This document shows positions 40,929 through 52,155 of a stretch of DNA of 64,000 nt, piece after piece. The notes below the pieces were generated by a model, which was not told the origin of the DNA, did no database searches, and worked only from the letters and a program-made list of their open reading frames with translations. The DNA is taken from NCBI GenBank assembly GCA_934202005.1, contig CAKPXP010000003.1, forward strand, positions 1-64,000, read 5' to 3'. A program made the translations under genes and the position numbers. Position 1 is the first letter of the stretch. Each line of letters starts with the position of its first letter. Source of the DNA: an uncultured Selenomonas sp. (lineage in GTDB: Bacteria > Bacillota > Negativicutes > Selenomonadales > Selenomonadaceae).

Positions 40929-42128
40929 ATGAGTGAAATAGATGAGAAAGTTTTTGCTGAGGATGCGGCGGACTATCTGCCGGTCTTCAGCCGTTACAAG
41001 ATCGTTCTCGACCACGGCGAGGGAGCCTATGCCTATGACGTGGACGGGAACAAGTACCTCGACTTCCTCGGCGGCATCGCCGTCAACGTGCTCGGCCACG
41101 CCTACGCACCGCTCGTCGAGGCCATCAGCCGTCAGGCAGGCAAGATGATCCACTGCTCGAACCTCTACTATACCGAGGCGCAGGCAGATGCCGCAGCGAA
41201 ACTCGTGAAGCTCTCGGGACTCGACCGGGCGTTCTTCGGCAACTCCGGTGCGGAGGCGAACGAGGGCGCCATCAAGGTCGCGCGCAAATACGCGCATTCT
41301 CTCGACCCGGAGAAATCGCAGATCATCACGGCGCTGGGCAGTTTCCATGGCCGCACGATCGCGACGCTCACGGCGACGGGACAGCCGCACTACCATGAGG
41401 GCTTCGGCCCGCTGCCGGCAGGCTTTGACTACGTTCCCTACAATGACATTGACGCGCTCGCCCAGATGATGAGTGAGAAGACCTGCGCCGTCATGCTCGA
41501 GACCATCCAGGGCGAGGGTGGCGTCTATACACCGGCGCCCGGCTACCTCGAGCAGGTGCGCGCGCTCTGCGACAAATACCACGCGCTGCTCATCTTCGAC
41601 GAGATCCAGGCAGGTATCGGCCGCAGCGGCAAGTTCTTCGCCTACGAGAAATACGGCGTGAAGCCGGACATCGTGACGCTCGCGAAGGGCCTCGCGGGCG
41701 GCGTGCCCATCGGTGCCTTCCTCACGACCGAGGAAGCGGCAGCCGCGATGAAGCTGGGCGATCACGGCACGACCTTCGGCGGCAATCCGCTGGCCTGTGC
41801 CGCGGCGAACGTCGTGCTCGACACCGTGCCGCAGCCCGCATTCCTCAAGCATGTAGAGAAGGTAGGCAGCTACTTCAAGGCGCAGCTTTTGGGCCTCCAG
41901 CAGAAATATCCCGCGCTCATCAAGGAAGTGCGCGGTACGGGGCTCATCCTCGGCGCGGAGCTCACGCGCCCCGGCCGCGACATCGTCAACGACGTGCTCG
42001 CGAAGGGGGCCATCATCAACTGCACGGCGGGCAACGTCCTGCGCTTCATCCCGCCGCTCATCATCACGGAGCAGCAGGTCGACGAGGTCCTCGCGAAGCT
42101 CGACGATGTCCTGCCGAAATACTGCTGA
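40929..42128 (+). CDS. argD: Acetylornithine aminotransferase
   Basis: A 399-aa class III PLP aminotransferase. FFGNSGAEANEGAIKVAR (cofactor phosphate site), GSFHGRT, LIFDEIQAGIGRSG and TLAKGLAGGVPIGAF with the Schiff-base Lys are visible. The start at 40929 has AGGAG about 10 nt upstream, 14 bp after argB. It may also act on succinyl-diaminopimelate intermediates, as known for ArgD/DapC enzymes. Confidence 0.94.
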   Translation: MSEIDEKVFAEDAADYLPVFSRYKIVLDHGEGAYAYDVDGNKYLDFLGGIAVNVLGHAYAPLVEAISRQAGKMIHCSNLYYTEAQADAAAKLVKLSGLDRAFFGNSGAEANEGAIKVARKYAHSLDPEKSQIITALGSFHGRTIATLTATGQPHYHEGFGPLPAGFDYVPYNDIDALAQMMSEKTCAVMLETIQGEGGVYTPAPGYLEQVRALCDKYHALLIFDEIQAGIGRSGKFFAYEKYGVKPDIVTLAKGLAGGVPIGAFLTTEEAAAAMKLGDHGTTFGGNPLACAAANVVLDTVPQPAFLKHVEKVGSYFKAQLLGLQQKYPALIKEVRGTGLILGAELTRPGRDIVNDVLAKGAIINCTAGNVLRFIPPLIITEQQVDEVLAKLDDVLPKYC

Positions 42129-42135
42129 CTGGCCC

Positions 42136-42164
42136 TAGTCAGGCATGAAGCAATGTTGTATAAT
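42136..42164 (+). promoter_or_regulatory. Possible internal promoter before argF
   Basis: TATAAT (42159-42164) with a moderate TAGTCA -35 at 17 bp, just after argD. It could start an argFGH transcript independent of the ARG-box promoter. Confidence 0.4.
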
Positions 42165-42185
42165 GAAGGGCAATGGTGAACAAAT

Positions 42186-42221
42186 GCGCGCAGGAATGTC
42201 CTGTCTTCGGGCCTTGCGCGC
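42186..42221 (+). other. Hairpin in the argD-argF gap
   Basis: GCGCGCAGG pairs with CCTTGCGCGC around a ~17-nt loop. A second inverted pair GAAATCC/GGATTTC (42234-42279) follows immediately before repeat copy E. There are no T-tracts. The 347-bp gap otherwise holds only the repeat. Confidence 0.35.
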
Positions 42222-42279
42222 TCACCTTTACTTGAAATCCGCCGATGGCGCGGCGCGTTGTCTGCGCTCCTGGGATTTC

Positions 42280-42443
42280 AGGAACCACTGATTAATTCAG
42301 CACTCCGTCTTCACGCGTCTGCACTGTCTTCTCGTCGCCCTGTCATCCTCAGCGTAGCTTCGGCTACGCCTGCGGTTTGTCTCCTAGAGAGATACAGCGC
42401 ATCCACGTAAATCCGGAGCACTTCATTTAATTAGCGGTTCCTT
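42280..42443 (+). repeat. Dispersed palindromic repeat, copy E
   Basis: A 164-bp copy between argD and argF. Ends AGGAACCACTGATTAATTCA and TTAGCGGTTCCTT. Apex GCGTAGC-TTCG-GCTACGC, a UUCG tetraloop. With copy F it forms a subfamily in which GTCGTCGACAAATCC is replaced by GTCGCCCTGTCATCC. Confidence 0.9.
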
Positions 42444-42475
42444 CATGGAACATATCAAGATTTGGAGGTAATGGC

Positions 42476-43408
42476 ATGCTCAAAGGCAAAGACCTGTTAT
42501 CCATCCATGACCTTTCCGTCGCAGAGGTCGAGGAAATCCTTTCCCTTGCCAAAGAACTCAAGGCCATGCAGAAGGCCGGTGTCGAGCATCACCTGCTCGC
42601 AGGCAAGACGCTCGGCATGATTTTCGAGAAATCATCGACGCGCACGCGCGTCTCGTTCGAGACTGGCATGTACCAGCTCGGCGGGCAGGCGCTCTTCCTC
42701 TCGAGCCGCGATCTGCAGCTCGGGCGCGGCGAGCCCATCAAGGATACGGCGCGCGTGCTCTCGCGCTACCTCGATGGTATCATGATCCGCACGTTCGGCC
42801 ACGATCGCGTGGAGGAGCTCGCCAAATGGGCGGATATTCCCGTCATCAACGCGCTGACGGATCTCCTGCATCCCTGCCAGGTTCTGACGGATCTGCTGAC
42901 CATCCGCGAGCACAAGGGGCAGAACCTCAAGGGGCTCAAGATGGCCTATGTAGGCGATGGCAACAACATGACGAACTCCTATCTCTATGGCTGCGCCAAG
43001 GTCGGCATGACCTTCGTCGCAGCGACGCCGGAGGACTACCGTCCCGACGCGACCGTCTTTGAGAACGCCTGCAAGGACGCGGAGGAGACGGGCGCGGAGC
43101 TCTCGCTCGTCACGGATCCTCAGGAAGCCGTCAAGGATGCCGATATCGTCGTGACGGACACCTGGGCGAGCATGGGGCAGGAGGCAGAGCACGAGATGCG
43201 CAAGAAGATCTTTGCGCCTTACCAAGTCAACAAGGAACTTCTCAAGGGCGCGGACAAGCGCGTCATCGTCATGCATTGCCTGCCCGCTTACCGCGGCGAG
43301 GAGATCACCGACGAGGTTCTCGAGGCGAATGCCGACGTGATCTTCGACGAGGCGGAGAACCGCCTGCACACGCAGAAAGCCATCATGGCGCTCACCATGG
43401 GCGACTGA
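42476..43408 (+). CDS. argF: Ornithine carbamoyltransferase
   Basis: A 310-aa trimeric enzyme making citrulline. SSTRTRVSFE (carbamoyl-phosphate site), HPCQVLTDL, GDGNNMTNS, DTWASMG and HCLPAYRGEEIT (ornithine site Cys) are all present. TGGAGG lies 8 nt before the ATG. It begins the second half of the arg run after repeat copy E and its hairpins. Confidence 0.95.
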   Translation: MLKGKDLLSIHDLSVAEVEEILSLAKELKAMQKAGVEHHLLAGKTLGMIFEKSSTRTRVSFETGMYQLGGQALFLSSRDLQLGRGEPIKDTARVLSRYLDGIMIRTFGHDRVEELAKWADIPVINALTDLLHPCQVLTDLLTIREHKGQNLKGLKMAYVGDGNNMTNSYLYGCAKVGMTFVAATPEDYRPDATVFENACKDAEETGAELSLVTDPQEAVKDADIVVTDTWASMGQEAEHEMRKKIFAPYQVNKELLKGADKRVIVMHCLPAYRGEEITDEVLEANADVIFDEAENRLHTQKAIMALTMGD

Positions 43409-43431
43409 AATAAGAAAAGAGGTTACTCACT

Positions 43432-46061
<2,630 letters not shown>

Positions 46062-46077
46062 ATAAGAAGTATCATCA

Positions 46078-46117
46078 AGGCCACCGCATGGCGAAAAGCT
46101 GTGCGGTGGTCTTTTTG
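46078..46117 (+). terminator. Terminator of the arg run
   Basis: GGCCACCGCA pairs with TGCGGTGGTC, followed by TTTTTGTC. Confidence 0.85.
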
Positions 46118-46139
46118 TCTGATTTTATTTACTGCTTCT

Positions 46140-46160
46140 AAGGAACCACTGATTCATTCA
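46140..46160 (+). repeat. Solo left end of the dispersed palindrome
   Basis: AAGGAACCACTGATTCATTC matches the left terminus of the full repeat, but neither interior nor right end follows. A degenerate remnant. Confidence 0.55.
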
Positions 46161-46243
46161 TGACAGGAAAATACCATCACTTGTCGAATGGTATAGAGGA
46201 GAGACAGTGCCTGTTCGCGGGCAGAGGAAGAGGAGAGAGGAAA

Positions 46244-46762
46244 ATGAAAAAGGTCATTGTCGTCATTGATATGCAGAATGATTTCATCGATGGAAGTCTA
46301 GGCACGAAGGAGGCGCAGGCCATGTTGCCGCGCCTGGTGGCGAAGTTGGCACGTGAGCGCGAGGCAGCGCTGATTTTCACGCAGGATACGCATGATGCGT
46401 CCTATCTAGAGACGCAGGAAGGGAAGCAACTGTCGGTGGCGCATTGTATCAAGCCATCACAGGGTTGGGAAATCGCACCGGCTTTGGCTCCGTATGTCGC
46501 GCGGGCGGCAGCTGTCATCGAGAAGCCGGCGTTCGGCTCGTTGGCGCTTCCGGAGGCCGTGCGCAGTCTCGGGCCGGAGGCGATAGAGCTCACGGGGCTT
46601 TGCACGGATATCTGCGTCATCGCCAATGCGATGATCCTCAAGGCGGCATTCCCCGAGATTCCTATCTCGGTCGACGCTTCTTGCTGCGCCGGGGTGACGC
46701 CGGATAGCCATGAGAATGCGCTCGCAGCCATGAAGATGTGCCAGGTGCGCATCGTGCGCTGA
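46244..46762 (+). CDS. Isochorismatase-like cysteine hydrolase (nicotinamidase-type)
   Basis: A 172-aa isochorismatase-fold amidohydrolase with the triad positions visible: Asp in VVIDMQNDF (residue 9), Lys in IEKPAFGS and Cys in TGLCTDICVIANAM. This pattern is shared by nicotinamidases and related amidases; the substrate is not determined. Start 46244 follows GGAGAGAGG. It stands alone between the arg terminator and the HAD gene promoter. Confidence 0.85.
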   Translation: MKKVIVVIDMQNDFIDGSLGTKEAQAMLPRLVAKLAREREAALIFTQDTHDASYLETQEGKQLSVAHCIKPSQGWEIAPALAPYVARAAAVIEKPAFGSLALPEAVRSLGPEAIELTGLCTDICVIANAMILKAAFPEIPISVDASCCAGVTPDSHENALAAMKMCQVRIVR

Positions 46763-46784
46763 GACAGCGCGGCGCGGCAGTTTC

Positions 46785-46813
46785 TTGAAAAAAATCCCCG
46801 GCGTTGCTATAAT
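46785..46813 (+). promoter_or_regulatory. Promoter of the HAD phosphatase gene
   Basis: TTGAAA (46785-46790), 17-bp spacer, TATAAT (46808-46813) with extended TGC. A ~150-nt leader follows. Confidence 0.75.
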
Positions 46814-46965
46814 CGTAGACGGTGAACATACGCTGGGGCGTCCGCGTGGCGGATGCCATGTGCCGCCGCCTTATGAGATTTTTAGCGTGCTGATCCGCGG
46901 ACTGCGCTGGGAGATGTTACAGTATCTTTGTAGATGGGGTGGCGAACAGCAGACGGAGGTTGTTT

Positions 46966-47775
46966 TTGACGAGGAAGGCAGTTTTTTTCGATATTGATGG
47001 GACGCTCATCAATATCATGCGGCAGCGGCCGCAGATGACAGAGCGCACGCGACAGGCCATCTTGGAGCTGCGGCGCGCGGGGCATCGGACGCTGATTGCG
47101 AGTGGGAGGCCGCTCGTGTATCTCGATGACGAGCTCACGACGCAGGGGCTCTTCGATGGCTATGTGCTCATGAACGGAGCAGCGGTGTTCGTTGATGGGC
47201 ACTGCGTTTACGAGCAGCCGTTGCCGCGGGCGCGTGTGCGGGAGATCGTGGCGCTCTCTGAGGCGTATGGCGTGGAGTATATCCTGCAGGGACCGCGGCA
47301 AGTGTACCTGAGGCCGGAGTTCCACGGCCTGGAGGAGTTCTACCGGGGCATCGGCATCGATGTGGGGCGGTTCGTCCGCTCGTTCTCGCTGGAGGATATC
47401 GATGTTTGCAAGCTGGAATTCCTCGCGTTCGAGGCGGAGGGGGGCGGTGCGTTTCGGCAGTTGCTCGCGCTGCCGGGGCTCACGGGGCTCATGGATCCGT
47501 ATCATAAGAAGAATATGGAGCTTTATGCCGCGGATGTCTCGAAGGGCAGCGGTATCCTGCGCGCATTGGAGGCGCTAGCCATCCCCGTATGCGACAGCAT
47601 CGCGTTCGGCGACGGGCTCAACGACATCGAGATGATGCAGACTGTCGGCACCAGCGTGGCGATGGGCAATGCGCAGCCGGAGGTCAAGGCCATTGCGCGT
47701 TACACTGTTCCGAGCGTCGACGAGGACGGCGTCGCCTGGGGAATTTCGCATTTGATTTTGCATCGTGACGAGTGA
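46966..47775 (+). CDS. Cof-type HAD hydrolase
   Basis: A 269-aa sugar-phosphate-phosphatase-like protein. The Asp nucleophile motif FFDIDGTLI sits at the N-terminus, LIASGRP is motif II, and AFGDGLNDIEMMQTVGTSVAMGNA is motif III/IV typical of the Cof (IIB cap) subfamily. A TTG start at 46966 is preferred because ACGGAGG lies 7 nt upstream; a GTG at 46939 would add nine residues. Physiological substrate unknown; paralogues act on nucleotides or sugar phosphates. Confidence 0.85.
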   Translation: MTRKAVFFDIDGTLINIMRQRPQMTERTRQAILELRRAGHRTLIASGRPLVYLDDELTTQGLFDGYVLMNGAAVFVDGHCVYEQPLPRARVREIVALSEAYGVEYILQGPRQVYLRPEFHGLEEFYRGIGIDVGRFVRSFSLEDIDVCKLEFLAFEAEGGGAFRQLLALPGLTGLMDPYHKKNMELYAADVSKGSGILRALEALAIPVCDSIAFGDGLNDIEMMQTVGTSVAMGNAQPEVKAIARYTVPSVDEDGVAWGISHLILHRDE

Positions 47776-47804
47776 TATGTCATTTTTCTTAGGAGGGATT
47801 CGTT

Positions 47805-48758
47805 TTGCAGAAACGTTGGAAATGGTGGGTGGGCCTGTTGCTGAGCCTGACGCTGCTGCTTGCAGGCTGCGGCGCTGCCAAGACGGCAGACAATGCCGCC
47901 GCATCGGCATCCTCCTCCGCACAGGGGAGTGCGAAGGCCACGACGCAGACGAGCGTGCCGCAGGGAACCATCAGCATCAAGATCCTCGATGTCGGACAGG
48001 GGGATGCCATCCTCATCCAGACGCAGGAACAGACGGTCCTCATCGATACGAGCGATGTGGACGAGCGCGACAAGTTGCGCGCCCAGCTTGCGAAAGCCGG
48101 CGTGAAGAAGATCGATAAGGTCATCCTCACGCATCCGCATGCCGACCATATCGGCGGCATGGAGGTGCTGCTCGACGGCAGTTATGAGATTGGCAGTATC
48201 TATGACAACGGCATGCCGTCTACCTCCAAGCTCTATCTCAGCTACATGAAAAAAGCGAAGGCCAGAGGCATCTCGCACCAGGCGCTCAAAGCCGGGGATG
48301 CACTGGATTTCGGTGGCGGTGCGCAGTTCAAGGTGCTGAGTCCTGAGGAAAGTCTCGTGCAGAAGGGGCAGCAGAAAGGCTACAAGCATGATCCGAACAA
48401 TGAGTCGGTGGTCGGACGGTTGACGTTCGGCCAGTTCGCGATGCTCTTTACGGGCGATGCCGAGAAGGAGACCGAGGCGTCCATTGCTGCTCGTTACGGC
48501 AGTGAGCTGAAGAGCCAGGTGCTCAAGGCGCCGCATCATGGCAGCAAGACATCGTCGAGCGCTGCATATCTCCGCCTCGTGCAGCCGGAGACATGCGTGA
48601 TTTCCTGCGGCGCGGGTAACGACTACGGTCATCCGCACAAGGAGACGCTGAAGAAATACGCGGCCATCCATGCTAAGACCTACGAGACGGACAAGAACGG
48701 CACGATTACCATAACGTCTGACGGCAAGAGCTATGAGGTGAAGGAGGAGAAATCATGA
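47805..48758 (+). CDS. ComEC-like metallo-beta-lactamase-fold lipoprotein
   Basis: A 317-aa protein with a signal peptide and lipobox LLLAGC (Cys at 22), then an Ala/Ser-rich linker (residues 25-50). A ComEC-type MBL domain follows: KILDVGQGDAILIQ, THPHADHIGGMEVLL (metal-binding HxHxDH), LFTGDAEKETE and KAPHHGSKTS. It resembles the C-terminal nuclease-like domain of the DNA-uptake protein ComEC, but as a separate exported lipoprotein. TTG 47805 is the start (AGGAGGG 7 nt upstream). It is paired with the DUF3006 gene by ATGA overlap. Confidence 0.88.
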   Translation: MQKRWKWWVGLLLSLTLLLAGCGAAKTADNAAASASSSAQGSAKATTQTSVPQGTISIKILDVGQGDAILIQTQEQTVLIDTSDVDERDKLRAQLAKAGVKKIDKVILTHPHADHIGGMEVLLDGSYEIGSIYDNGMPSTSKLYLSYMKKAKARGISHQALKAGDALDFGGGAQFKVLSPEESLVQKGQQKGYKHDPNNESVVGRLTFGQFAMLFTGDAEKETEASIAARYGSELKSQVLKAPHHGSKTSSSAAYLRLVQPETCVISCGAGNDYGHPHKETLKKYAAIHAKTYETDKNGTITITSDGKSYEVKEEKS

Positions 48759-48961
48759 TTTCTGCTTACTTGGATCGCTTCGAGGAGGCATGGGCCGTCC
48801 TGCTGCTCGGCGATGAGATGAAGAAAGTGAATTTCCCCCGTGCTTATCTGCCGTCCGGGTTGCGGGAGGGCGATTATGTGACCATCGATATCCGCTATGA
48901 CAAGGAAAGAACAGAGGCGGCGGAGGATGAGGCGCTGTCGCTGCTGCACGAGGAAGGATAG
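48755..48961 (+). CDS. DUF3006 protein
   Basis: A 68-aa protein with the DUF3006 pattern (AYLDRFEEAWAVLLLGDE at the N-terminus, LREGDYVTIDI in the middle). These small proteins commonly accompany exported ComEC-like MBL proteins; function unknown. The start is the ATG overlapping the upstream TGA, so synthesis is coupled. Confidence 0.8.
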   Translation: MISAYLDRFEEAWAVLLLGDEMKKVNFPRAYLPSGLREGDYVTIDIRYDKERTEAAEDEALSLLHEEG

Positions 48962-48967
48962 ATTTTT

Positions 48968-50041
48968 ATGCAAGACCAGATAAAATATGTGTTGCGGCTT
49001 TGTTTTTGCTGTCTGTGCGGGCTGCTTTTTTCACTGCCGGCAGCGTCGGCAGCGCGCCAGCTGCCTGTCAATGAACTGAATTATTTTCAGGCGTATGAGA
49101 CGACGGTGGACGGCCGGCCGGCATGGCACATCGAGATCGGCGTCAGCCGGGCGAATGCCGAGTATACGCTCAGGGAGAAGACTTTCCTGCGCAAGGAGCT
49201 CGTCCTCGACCTGACGAACACGGTGCGCGGCCAGCTTGCGGCGCAGATCGCACAGAAGAGCAAGTATGTTTCCGCTGTCCATATCGAGGAACTGGAGGCG
49301 CGGCATACGTTGGTGCGCGTGCTCCTGACGCAGGCGGGCGCGGGCTGCACCTACCAGGTGACGCGGCTCGATCCTGACCGCAGGGCACGCAAACCTAGCC
49401 GCATTGCCATCGATATCTTCGAGAAGCCGCAGGCTGCGCCAGCGGGGAACGTCGAGGGCGTGGCAGGTCACGCCCTCGTGCTTGACGCGGGCCATGGCGG
49501 CAGCGATACGGGGGCCGTCGGGCCGGATGGTGTGACAGAGGCATCTGTCACGCTGGCAGTGGCGCGCGATCTGCGGGATATCCTTACGAATTCTGGTGCG
49601 CGCGTCGTGATGACGCGCGATGCGGATGTCGATGTCTATGGGCCGTATGCCACGGATCGGCAGGAACTGCAGGCGCGGGTGAATGTCGGCGCATATGCGC
49701 CGGAGGCGGAAATCTTCGTCAGCATCCACTGCAACGCATTTTCCAATCCGGGGGCGCATGGCATGGAGACATATTACTATCCGAAGACGGATTGTGATGA
49801 GCGCCTGGCCGAGCTGCTGAACGAGGAGCTTGCGGCAGCGGGCGGCCGCTTCAACCGCGGCGTCAAGCAGGCGAATTTCTACGTCATGAAGCACTCCGCG
49901 ATGCCGGCGAGCCTCGTCGAGCTCGCGTTCATCACGAATCCGGAGGAGGAGGCGCTGCTCGCCTCCGACGCGTATCAGAGGGAGCTCGCCCTGGCGCTGG
50001 CAAAAGGCATCGGACGATATTTCAGCGAATCGGCTAGATAG
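48968..50041 (+). CDS. N-acetylmuramoyl-L-alanine amidase (AMIN + Amidase_3)
   Basis: A 357-aa secreted cell-wall hydrolase (AmiC type). Signal peptide residues 1-28 (ending PAASA). An AMIN-like domain spans roughly 35-155. The zinc amidase domain begins VLDAGHGGSDTGAVG (first His ligand), with SIHCNAFSNPGAHGMETYY (second His) and a C-terminal SLVELAFITNPEEE (catalytic Glu). AMIN domains target such enzymes to septa in diderm bacteria. AAGGA lies ~9 nt before the ATG; it follows the DUF3006 gene by 6 bp. Confidence 0.92.
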   Translation: MQDQIKYVLRLCFCCLCGLLFSLPAASAARQLPVNELNYFQAYETTVDGRPAWHIEIGVSRANAEYTLREKTFLRKELVLDLTNTVRGQLAAQIAQKSKYVSAVHIEELEARHTLVRVLLTQAGAGCTYQVTRLDPDRRARKPSRIAIDIFEKPQAAPAGNVEGVAGHALVLDAGHGGSDTGAVGPDGVTEASVTLAVARDLRDILTNSGARVVMTRDADVDVYGPYATDRQELQARVNVGAYAPEAEIFVSIHCNAFSNPGAHGMETYYYPKTDCDERLAELLNEELAAAGGRFNRGVKQANFYVMKHSAMPASLVELAFITNPEEEALLASDAYQRELALALAKGIGRYFSESAR

Positions 50042-50052
50042 GAGTTGGGAGT

Positions 50053-50661
50053 ATGATGATGAAGATATTGCGTGGTGCTCGTGGCGCGCTACTGCCGCTC
50101 GTGCTTTGCTGCGGCCTGTTGCTCGTGGCGGGCTGCGGCGCGCAGACGGCAACGAAAGGCGCGCAGGACGGCAGTGATGCCTCTGTTGTAACGGAGAGTG
50201 GCGCGAAGGCGGGGCAGCCTGTTTCAGGGGAAAAGAAGGAGACTGCCGCGAAGGAGCTCACGGTCAAGGTATACTATCCGAACGATGACGGGACGAAGCT
50301 CGTCGCCGTCTCGCGCAAGATCAAGACGGACAAGGAGGATAAGTATACGGCGGTCATGCGGTCTCTTCTCGCGGGCACGCAGGAAAAGGGGCAGACCGTC
50401 ATCATCCCGAAGCAGGCGAAGCTCCAGTCGGTCAAGGTCGCGGACGGCACGGCGAAGGTGAGCTTCAGCAGGGAGCTCGCGAAGAATTTCGTCGGCGGCT
50501 CTACGGGGGAAGAGATGCTCGTCGGCTCCATCGTTGATACGCTCACGGAATTTCCCGAAGTGAAGCGCGTGCAGATCCTCATCGACGGCAAGGCCATCGA
50601 GTCCCTGAGCGGTCACATGGATCTGACGCAGCCGCTCGCGCGCATGAAGCAGCTGCTTTGA
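50053..50661 (+). CDS. GerMN-domain lipoprotein
   Basis: A 202-aa lipoprotein (signal peptide ending LVAGC). A disordered Ala/Ser/Lys linker is followed by one GerMN domain (LTVKVYYPNDDGTKLVAVSRKI to KRVQILIDGKAI). GerMN proteins occur in spore germination and in cell-wall-associated lipoproteins; here it follows an amidase gene by 11 bp, suggesting a joint role in peptidoglycan turnover. GGGAG precedes the first of two ATGs. Confidence 0.88.
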   Translation: MMMKILRGARGALLPLVLCCGLLLVAGCGAQTATKGAQDGSDASVVTESGAKAGQPVSGEKKETAAKELTVKVYYPNDDGTKLVAVSRKIKTDKEDKYTAVMRSLLAGTQEKGQTVIIPKQAKLQSVKVADGTAKVSFSRELAKNFVGGSTGEEMLVGSIVDTLTEFPEVKRVQILIDGKAIESLSGHMDLTQPLARMKQLL

Positions 50662-50737
50662 GGGGCGGCGTGCGCATAGAGCGGGAGCGCTTCTTGCATC
50701 AGCGGTTCTATGCCGTTTCCCATGTGATTCGTTTTTC

Positions 50738-50766
50738 TTGTGTTTCCGTGCCGTTTGTGATATTAT
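50738..50766 (+). promoter_or_regulatory. Promoter of tig-clpP-clpX
   Basis: TTGTGT (50738-50743), 17-bp spacer, TATTAT (50761-50766) with extended TGA. Upstream at about 50697-50710, CATCAGCGGTTCT may be another degenerate right end of the dispersed palindrome. No CtsR or CIRCE box was seen. Confidence 0.6.
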
Positions 50767-50838
50767 GTGCTTTGTATAGCATACTCTAGAGGTGTGCTGT
50801 CGTGACGAAAGAAATCAAACAGGAGGTCTTTTCAGACA

Positions 50839-52134
50839 ATGAAAGTTTCAGCAGAAAAAATAGAGAACCAGAAGGTCGTCCTGACCATCGAGGTCGTAGC
50901 GGCAGAGCTCGACAAGGCCGAGGAGCGTGCCTGCAAGCGCTTCGCATCTCAGGTGAATATCCCGGGATTCCGCAAGGGCAAGGCGCCGCGCAAGATTGTC
51001 GAGCAGCACGTCGGCAAGCAGACGGTTCTTCAGGAGGCGTTTGACTATTTCATCGCACCGGAGGCACTCGCTGAGGCTCTGAAAGACCAGAAGATGGAAG
51101 ATATCGTGACGCGTCCGGATATCGAGACGGTGACGCTCGAAGAGGGCAAGGATGTCGTATTCAAGGCTACGGTCGTGCCGCGTCCCGAGGTTAAACTCGG
51201 CGAGTACAAGGGCCTCAAGATCGCCAAGGATGAGGTCAAGGTCACGGATGAGGATGTCGACAACCAGCTTAAGCGCATGGCAGATCATCAGGCGAAGATG
51301 GTCGAGGCTCCGGAAGGTGCGGCTGTCGAGGACGGCGATTTCACGACGCTCGACTTCAAGGGCTTCGTCGACGGCGAGGCGTTCGAAGGCGGCGAGGGCA
51401 AGGACTACCCGCTGCAGATTGGCTCCAATAGCTTCATCCCGGGCTTTGAGACGCAGCTCATCGGCGCGAAGGTCGGCGAGGAGAAGGATGTAAACGTCAA
51501 GTTCCCCGAGGAGTACCATGCCAAGGAGCTTGCGGGCAAGGACGCGACGTTCAAGTGCACGATCCGCAGCATCAAGCATAAGGAACTGCCGGCCATCGAC
51601 GATGCGTTTGCCAAGGCGGCCAGCAAGTTCGAGACGCTCGATGAGCTTAAAGCTGACATCCGCAAGAACCTCACGGAGAACGCGGAGCGCAAGGCAGAGA
51701 ACGACCGCAAGGCAGAGGCGCTCGAGACGGCGAGCAAGAACATCACCGTCGACATCCCGCCGGTCATGGTTGACAACGAAGTGACGCGCATGCTCCGTGA
51801 GATGGAGATGCGCCTCGCGCAGCAGGGCATGCAGCTCGAACAGTACCTGCAGTTCGCTGGCACGGATATTGCAAAGCTCCGCGAGCAGTATCGTGAGACG
51901 GCGGAGAAGAACGTCCGCACAGGCCTCATGCTCGAGGAAGTTGCCAAGGCGGAGAACATCAAGGTGGAGGCCTCGGATCTTGACAAAGAGGTCGAGGTCA
52001 TGGCTGCTGCTTACGGCGCTACGCCGAAGCAGGTCAAGAAAATCATTGCTGAACAGGGAAGGCTCAACGATCTGGCTGCTACCGTCCTGCGCAACAAGAC
52101 GATGCAGTTCATCTTTGACAATCTCGCTGAGTAA
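50839..52134 (+). CDS. tig: Trigger factor
   Basis: A 431-aa ribosome-bound chaperone and peptidyl-prolyl isomerase. The ribosome-docking loop GFRKGKAPRKIVEQ lies near residue 43. The PPIase (FKBP-like) domain spans ~160-245 (DFTTLDFKGFVDGEAFEGG, NSFIPGFETQLIGAKVGE), and a C-terminal helical arm region completes the protein. CAGGAGG lies upstream of ATG 50839. First gene of the conserved tig-clpP-clpX order. Confidence 0.96.
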   Translation: MKVSAEKIENQKVVLTIEVVAAELDKAEERACKRFASQVNIPGFRKGKAPRKIVEQHVGKQTVLQEAFDYFIAPEALAEALKDQKMEDIVTRPDIETVTLEEGKDVVFKATVVPRPEVKLGEYKGLKIAKDEVKVTDEDVDNQLKRMADHQAKMVEAPEGAAVEDGDFTTLDFKGFVDGEAFEGGEGKDYPLQIGSNSFIPGFETQLIGAKVGEEKDVNVKFPEEYHAKELAGKDATFKCTIRSIKHKELPAIDDAFAKAASKFETLDELKADIRKNLTENAERKAENDRKAEALETASKNITVDIPPVMVDNEVTRMLREMEMRLAQQGMQLEQYLQFAGTDIAKLREQYRETAEKNVRTGLMLEEVAKAENIKVEASDLDKEVEVMAAAYGATPKQVKKIIAEQGRLNDLAATVLRNKTMQFIFDNLAE

Positions 52135-52155
52135 TTCCCTTTGGGGGTATCAATT

